Below, in pieces: positions 60,400-64,000 of a stretch of 64,000 nt of DNA (positions within the stretch are counted from its first letter, which is position 1; every line of letters starts with the position of its first letter). The position numbers and the translations under genes were made by a program. The stretch is from Mucilaginibacter rubeus. GTDB taxonomy: Bacteria > Bacteroidota > Bacteroidia > Sphingobacteriales > Sphingobacteriaceae. The notes beneath the pieces are model-generated. The model searched no databases, had not been told where the DNA came from, and saw nothing but the letters and a program-made list of their open reading frames with translations. The stretch is taken from the NCBI RefSeq assembly GCF_003286415.2, contig NZ_CP043450.1, forward strand, positions 1,178,001-1,242,000. The letters are read 5' to 3'.

Positions 60400-61450
60400 G
60401 GATTTACAACGATATAACTGTCAGATAGCGCTGCCTGGTTTTGGCGAACAAGCTCAGCAATTATTACAGCAAGCCCGCGTACTGGTAGTAGGGGCAGGCG
60501 GCCTGGGCTGTCCGGCCGCGCAATACCTGGCGTCAACGGGAATAGGCACCTTAGGTATTGCCGATTTTGATATGGTATCGGTTAGCAACCTTCACCGCCA
60601 GGTTTTGTATACCCCGGCCGATGAAGGAAAAAATAAGGCTGAAGTAGCCTGCGCACGTTTGCAAGCCCAAAATCCCGGTATTAAGCTTGTTTCGCATCCT
60701 GCCAAAATAACTTCCGATAATGTGATGGATGTTATTAGTAATTATGACATTGTGCTGGATGGTACCGATAATTTTGAAACGCGTTACCTGCTTAATGATG
60801 CCTGTGTTTTGGCCGGTAAGCCATTGGTATACGGTGCTATATACCAGTTTGAGGGGCAGGTTGCCGTTTGGAACGTAAATAATGGAAAGGGTGCAAATTC
60901 GCCCAATTACCGCGATTTATTCCCGGAAGTAGATGCCACTCAAATCCCCAACTGTACCGAAGGCGGGGTGATCCCAACGCTGGCCGGTATTATTGGTTGT
61001 ATGCAGGCCAATGAGGTTATTAAATACATTACTAAAACAGGCGAGCTACTGGCGGGAAAAGTGCTGATATTTGACGCGCAAAGCATGCAAAGCCGCATCT
61101 TTAAGATAGGCCCGGTTACTAAAACGCATATCCGCAGGCTAAAAACAACTATTACTATTCCTACTATTAACGCCGATGATCTGAAAAAAAGGATCCTGGT
61201 TGATGATACGGTTGAGCTTGTAGATGTACGTACATTACAGGAGCGGGAGGCTTATGACATTGGCGGCACCCATATTCCCTTAGACGAAGTTGAAGAATAC
61301 CTGGCCTATTTTACCAGTCCGAATACTAAAGTCCTTTACTGCTCATCAGGCAAGCGAAGTGATGAGGCCGTAAAGCTTATTATCAAAATGATCCCCGAGG
61401 CTGATGTGTTTTCGCTGGAAGGTGGATTGGAAGGGTATAAGGTTAGTTAG
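60392..61450 (+). CDS. moeB: MoeB-type adenylyltransferase with C-terminal rhodanese domain
   Basis: The ATG at 60392 overlaps the previous stop by 8 nt and gives 352 aa. Residues 1-245 are the E1-like domain: nucleotide loop VVGAGGLGC (32-40), FDMVSVSNLHRQVLY, DGTDNFETRYLLND and the conserved C188 (IPNCTEGG). The usual zinc CxxC (PCYRCLF) is replaced by SPNYRDLF, so no structural zinc is expected. Residues 265-352 are a rhodanese domain with C317 in LYCSSGKRSDEA. It adenylates the MoaD C terminus and provides sulfur, combining MoeB and sulfurtransferase roles. Confidence 0.9.
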   Translation: MNEDLQRYNCQIALPGFGEQAQQLLQQARVLVVGAGGLGCPAAQYLASTGIGTLGIADFDMVSVSNLHRQVLYTPADEGKNKAEVACARLQAQNPGIKLVSHPAKITSDNVMDVISNYDIVLDGTDNFETRYLLNDACVLAGKPLVYGAIYQFEGQVAVWNVNNGKGANSPNYRDLFPEVDATQIPNCTEGGVIPTLAGIIGCMQANEVIKYITKTGELLAGKVLIFDAQSMQSRIFKIGPVTKTHIRRLKTTITIPTINADDLKKRILVDDTVELVDVRTLQEREAYDIGGTHIPLDEVEEYLAYFTSPNTKVLYCSSGKRSDEAVKLIIKMIPEADVFSLEGGLEGYKVS

Positions 61451-61453
61451 TAT

Positions 61454-61549
61454 GATTTCGGATTTCGGAATTTCGATGTCGGATTTAGAAGTTGAGATTT
61501 TTAATTTTAAATTGAAAAGTCCGAAATCGAACATCCCAAATCCGAAATC
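61454..61549. terminator. Inverted repeat between convergent moeB and moaE
   Basis: GATTTCGGATTT (61454-61465) is complementary to 61538-61549; the region is built from ATTTCGGA-like units and fills the gap between the two stops. It may be a dispersed repeat and serve as a bidirectional end. Confidence 0.5.
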
Positions 61550-61969
61550 CTAAGGATGTGCTGCCACCCAAACATCGCCATCTTCAAAGCTTTCCTTTTT
61601 CCAGATAGGGACGGTTTGTTTTAGCGTATCTATGATATATCTGCATGCGTCAAAAGCAGCATCACGATGGGCTGCTGAAACAGCTATTACCACAGGTACC
61701 TCGCCAACCTGTAGCAAACCGGTACGGTGATGGATCAGTATTTTTTGAACCGGCCAGCGCTCAAAGGCTTGCGCCGCTATCTTGTTCATCTCGCTGATGG
61801 CCATGGGCTCATAAGCTTCAAAATCAAGCTTTAATACTTTTTTGCCTTTGGTGGCATTGCGGACGGTGCCAATAAACACATCTATCCCTCCAGATTCGGG
61901 CGACATGATCCAGTCGATACACGATTGGATATCCAGTGTTTGGGCCGATAGGAGGATCTGTGTATTCAA
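61550..61969 (-). CDS. moaE: Molybdopterin synthase catalytic subunit
   Basis: This 139-aa protein has MoaE blocks GGIDVFIGTVRNATKGKKV, FEAYEPMAISEM, RTGLLQVGEVPVVIAVSAAHRDAAF and the catalytic lysine region VPIWKKESFEDG. It pairs with MoaD to insert two sulfurs into cPMP. The order on this strand is moaD, GNAT gene, moaE. Confidence 0.95.
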   Translation of the reverse strand: MNTQILLSAQTLDIQSCIDWIMSPESGGIDVFIGTVRNATKGKKVLKLDFEAYEPMAISEMNKIAAQAFERWPVQKILIHHRTGLLQVGEVPVVIAVSAAHRDAAFDACRYIIDTLKQTVPIWKKESFEDGDVWVAAHP

Positions 61970-61987
61970 GATGATGTAATTTTAATA

Positions 61988-62416
61988 TTATTCAACTAAT
62001 GATTTCATCAGGTATTTGGGCGATTCGGAATAACCCTGCCTGTAGTAAAACCGGTGTGCATCCACCCGGCGCGAGTGGCAATGAACCTCTATCCGGTCGC
62101 AATAGCCTTTTTTGCCAAGTTCGGTAATATAATCTTCGAGGGCTTTACCTATGCCTTTGCCGCGGGTATTCTCATCAACAGAAAAACAACTGATGCGGAT
62201 AAAATCGCCTTTAACAACCAGTTGGGTTAAAAAGTCGATAGCTATAAATCCTGCAACCTCACCTTCGTCGTCATAAACCAAAACCTGCGATGAAGCCTGG
62301 CTTAGCATCTTTTCAAGGTTCTCCGGCAAAAAATCCTGAGTACCAGGATATCCCAACTGGGTTAACAGGTTTGATATTGCAGAATGATCGGCAAGCGTAG
62401 CGCTTCTGATAGCCAT
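61988..62416 (-). CDS. GNAT-family N-acetyltransferase
   Basis: The ATG at 62416 (MAIRSATLADHSAISNLL) gives 142 aa; upstream frame to 62515 is not coding-like. Motif A is visible as CFSVDENTRGKGIGKALEDYI. Substrate unknown. It lies between moaD and moaE (18 nt to moaE, 126 nt after moaD), and a link to molybdenum metabolism is not established. Confidence 0.85.
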   Translation of the reverse strand: MAIRSATLADHSAISNLLTQLGYPGTQDFLPENLEKMLSQASSQVLVYDDEGEVAGFIAIDFLTQLVVKGDFIRISCFSVDENTRGKGIGKALEDYITELGKKGYCDRIEVHCHSRRVDAHRFYYRQGYSESPKYLMKSLVE

Positions 62417-62542
62417 TGTTTTATTTAGGTTGAATGAATTTGTAATAAAATATCGTTTTAGAGGTACCGTAAACCGCCGGAAAAAACTGCAAACTATAAG
62501 GACTGCCGCTGCCACTAATAACTGCTGCCAACTGCCAACTGA

Positions 62543-62785
62543 CTACCCCCCGCTTACCGGTGGAATGATGGCTATTTCATCGCGTTCATGAATGGTATCG
62601 CCAGGTAAGGCATATTCGTTATTAACAGCCAGCATATATGATGATAGCTGCTTTAAACGCGGATATTGCTGTTCGAGCAGGTATTTCAGATTGGAGATGG
62701 TAGCATCGTTGGTCATTTCCAGGCTAATTTCACCGCTTCCAAATATTTCCCTGGTCACTCCAAAAGCCAGTATATTGATCTTCAT
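62543..62785 (-). CDS. moaD: Molybdopterin synthase sulfur-carrier subunit
   Basis: This 80-aa ubiquitin-fold protein begins MKINILAFGVTREIFGSGE and ends in the functional Gly-Gly (IIPPVSGG), the residue pair thiocarboxylated by MoeB. The N-terminal beta-grasp and the VNNEYALPGDTIHERDEIAI block are family-typical. Confidence 0.95.
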   Translation of the reverse strand: MKINILAFGVTREIFGSGEISLEMTNDATISNLKYLLEQQYPRLKQLSSYMLAVNNEYALPGDTIHERDEIAIIPPVSGG

Positions 62786-62891
62786 ATCTCAAAATTATTC
62801 AATTTAGCTTATAAAACGAGTACTGGGTTTAAATTTAACATTTGCAGGTTTAAGCATCCTTTACTTAAGAGCAAAAGCAGGGAATTGTGCG

Positions 62892-63003
62892 ATTCCCCTC
62901 TTGAGAGGGGTGGAGGGGTGTGTTTCTGCTTTGATAAGCCAGTGGCACAAACACACCCCTGCTACAGCTCATACCTTTCGCGTCCCTCTCGAGAGGGGAA
63001 TTT
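62892..63003. repeat. Composite palindromic element with CCCCTCT ends
   Basis: The outer arms ATTCCCCTCTTGAGAGGGG (62892-62910) and the GAGAGGGGAAT of the right end are inverted, each also self-complementary. An inner 12-bp pair AGGGGTGTGTTT (62914-62925) is complementary to 62949-62960. It occupies most of the moaD-fdhD divergent gap. Confidence 0.8.
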
Positions 63004-63079
63004 AAAAACTCAATATGCTCAAGCGCGGACGCTTGAACTTGCTACGTGAATTGCATAAACAAAGCCACCCTTTAAGTTG

Positions 63080-63087
63080 TATATTTG
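63080..63087 (+). promoter_or_regulatory. Candidate -7 box (TATATTTG) of fdhD
   Basis: Exact TAnnTTTG ending 3 nt before the ATG at 63091, implying a leaderless or near-leaderless transcript, or a start further downstream. Confidence 0.5.
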
Positions 63088-63090
63088 AGT

Positions 63091-63975
63091 ATGTCTACGC
63101 CATCAATTATACATATCCCCGTTGTAAAAGTTAACGCCAACCAAAGTGCAAGGGAAGAGGATAGTATAGCGATTGAAGAACCATTGGAAATTAAGCTGGA
63201 ATATGGGCCTGCCGACCGTAAGGAGGTGCGCAATATTTCCGTAACCATGCGTACGCCTGGCCACGATGCCGAATTGGCTACCGGTTTTCTTTTCACCGAA
63301 GGCATCATTAAAAACGCCGACGAGGTAAAATCTGCCAAACATAGCTTTATAGCCTGTGCCGAAAATAAGGAGAACACTATTCTGGTAACACTTGAGCACA
63401 ACGCTGTGCCCAATCTCCAAAATACGGAGCGTAATTTTTATACTACAAGCAGCTGCGGCGTATGCGGTAAGGGTTCTATCAGTGCCATTCGTACAGTGAG
63501 CAGTTATGCCGCCGGGCCAGATGATGGTAACATGATTCACAGTGTTATACTTAATCAGCTGCCGAAGGTTTTGCGCAGGCATCAGCGGGTTTTTGATGAT
63601 ACCGGGGGCTTACATGCATCCGCATTGTTTACCCCTGTTGGCGAACTGTTGTTGCTTCGGGAAGATGTTGGCCGGCACAATGCTTTAGATAAGCTTATAG
63701 GCGCAGCTATGATGTATAACTGGCTGCCTTTACAGCAAACCGTATTGTTGTTAAGTGGCAGGGCCAGTTTTGAACTTGTACAGAAAGCGGCCATGGCAGG
63801 CATCAGCATCATCGCTGCTGTAGGGGCCCCATCAAGCCTGGCTGTAGAGCTGGCAAACGAATTTAATATAACATTGATAGGCTTTTTGCGCGATGAGCGC
63901 TTTAATATTTATACCGGCGCGCACCGGGTAATGATTCCAGCCGATGAGGCTGTCTTTACAGCCCCATCAATATAA
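63091..63975 (+). CDS. fdhD: Formate dehydrogenase accessory sulfurtransferase
   Basis: The ATG at 63091 (MSTPSIIHIPVVKV) gives 294 aa. FdhD blocks: RTPGHDAELATGFLFTEGII, the sulfur-transfer loop C122-GV-C125 (SSCGVCGK), DDTGGLHASALF, REDVGRHNALDKLIG, LSGRASFELVQKAAMAGI and AVGAPSSLAVELA. It transfers sulfur to the Mo-bis-MGD cofactor of formate dehydrogenase-type enzymes. Since the Moco genes adjoin it, a molybdenum oxidoreductase (outside this window) is probably its client. Confidence 0.93.
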   Translation: MSTPSIIHIPVVKVNANQSAREEDSIAIEEPLEIKLEYGPADRKEVRNISVTMRTPGHDAELATGFLFTEGIIKNADEVKSAKHSFIACAENKENTILVTLEHNAVPNLQNTERNFYTTSSCGVCGKGSISAIRTVSSYAAGPDDGNMIHSVILNQLPKVLRRHQRVFDDTGGLHASALFTPVGELLLLREDVGRHNALDKLIGAAMMYNWLPLQQTVLLLSGRASFELVQKAAMAGISIIAAVGAPSSLAVELANEFNITLIGFLRDERFNIYTGAHRVMIPADEAVFTAPSI

Positions 63976-63990
63976 ACCGTTTAATACCAA

Positions 63991-64000
63991 ATGAAAATAA
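63991..64000 (+). CDS. Possible start of the next gene (partial)
   Basis: An ATG (ATGAAAATA, M-K-I) lies 16 nt after the fdhD stop, at the window edge. A start codon followed by AAA is common here, but only three codons are visible, so this is weak. Confidence 0.25.

Overview
The window looks like a chromosomal segment of a Bacteroidota bacterium, most likely of the family Sphingobacteriaceae (Mucilaginibacter or Pedobacter type; the genus is inferred). Reasons: TAnnTTTG -7 promoter boxes, few Shine-Dalgarno sites, a DUF5686 outer-membrane protein, a eukaryotic-type (GSII) glutamine synthetase, many SPII lipoproteins, and a complete set of sphingolipid genes. No rRNA, tRNA, CRISPR array, prophage or transposase was seen.

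Layout. 1-851: 3' part of a TPR membrane sensor gene whose frame breaks at an A9 run. 1.1-11.6 kb (minus): a lipid locus that can be read as one pathway: serine palmitoyltransferase, a GNAT protein resembling bacterial ceramide synthase, an SDR resembling CerR, myo-inositol-phosphate synthase, a DUF5686 porin-like protein, a CDP-alcohol phosphatidyltransferase (likely PI or PIP synthase), an FA2H/Scs7-like hydroxylase and an Aur1-like PAP2 enzyme. Together they predict hydroxylated inositol-phosphoryl-ceramide. 12-17.8 kb: a TolC/adaptor/RND efflux system. 18.2-20.2 kb: three tandem beta-barrel paralogues. 20.3-31.3 kb: aminotransferase, CDF transporter, NUDIX, BioA with a co-transcribed ferritin-like protein, an LtaS-type sulfatase-fold enzyme, ComEC, a MerR protein and small exported or unknown proteins.

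31.7-39 kb: alaS, a basic exported protein, gatB with a TlpA-like thioredoxin lipoprotein, and an OmpR-type response regulator. 39.1-41.9 kb (minus): arsenic operon arsR-arsM-arsC-acr3 with two copies of a candidate operator. 42-54.7 kb: histone-H1-like protein, galT-galM, a HAD protein, an APH-like protein, a GS-family ligase divergent from a gamma-glutamylcyclotransferase-like gene, a Crp-type regulator next to a quinone-reductase-like gene with a perfect palindrome between them, GSII, a TPR-TM-DHp protein without ATPase domain, and an RluA-type pseudouridine synthase.

55-64 kb: a molybdenum-cofactor region: MocA-like transferase, moaA, moeA, moaC, a MobB-like/MobA fusion and MoeB-rhodanese on the plus strand, then moaE, a GNAT gene and moaD on the minus strand, then fdhD. 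It supplies all steps from GTP to a nucleotide-bearing cofactor plus sulfuration, but no molybdoenzyme lies inside the window.

Several dispersed palindromic elements decorate intergenic ends: five 80-95 bp copies beginning GTCATTGCGAG, two copies of an AT-rich element at 19.5 and 58.7 kb, and single composite inverted repeats at 35.2 and 62.9 kb.
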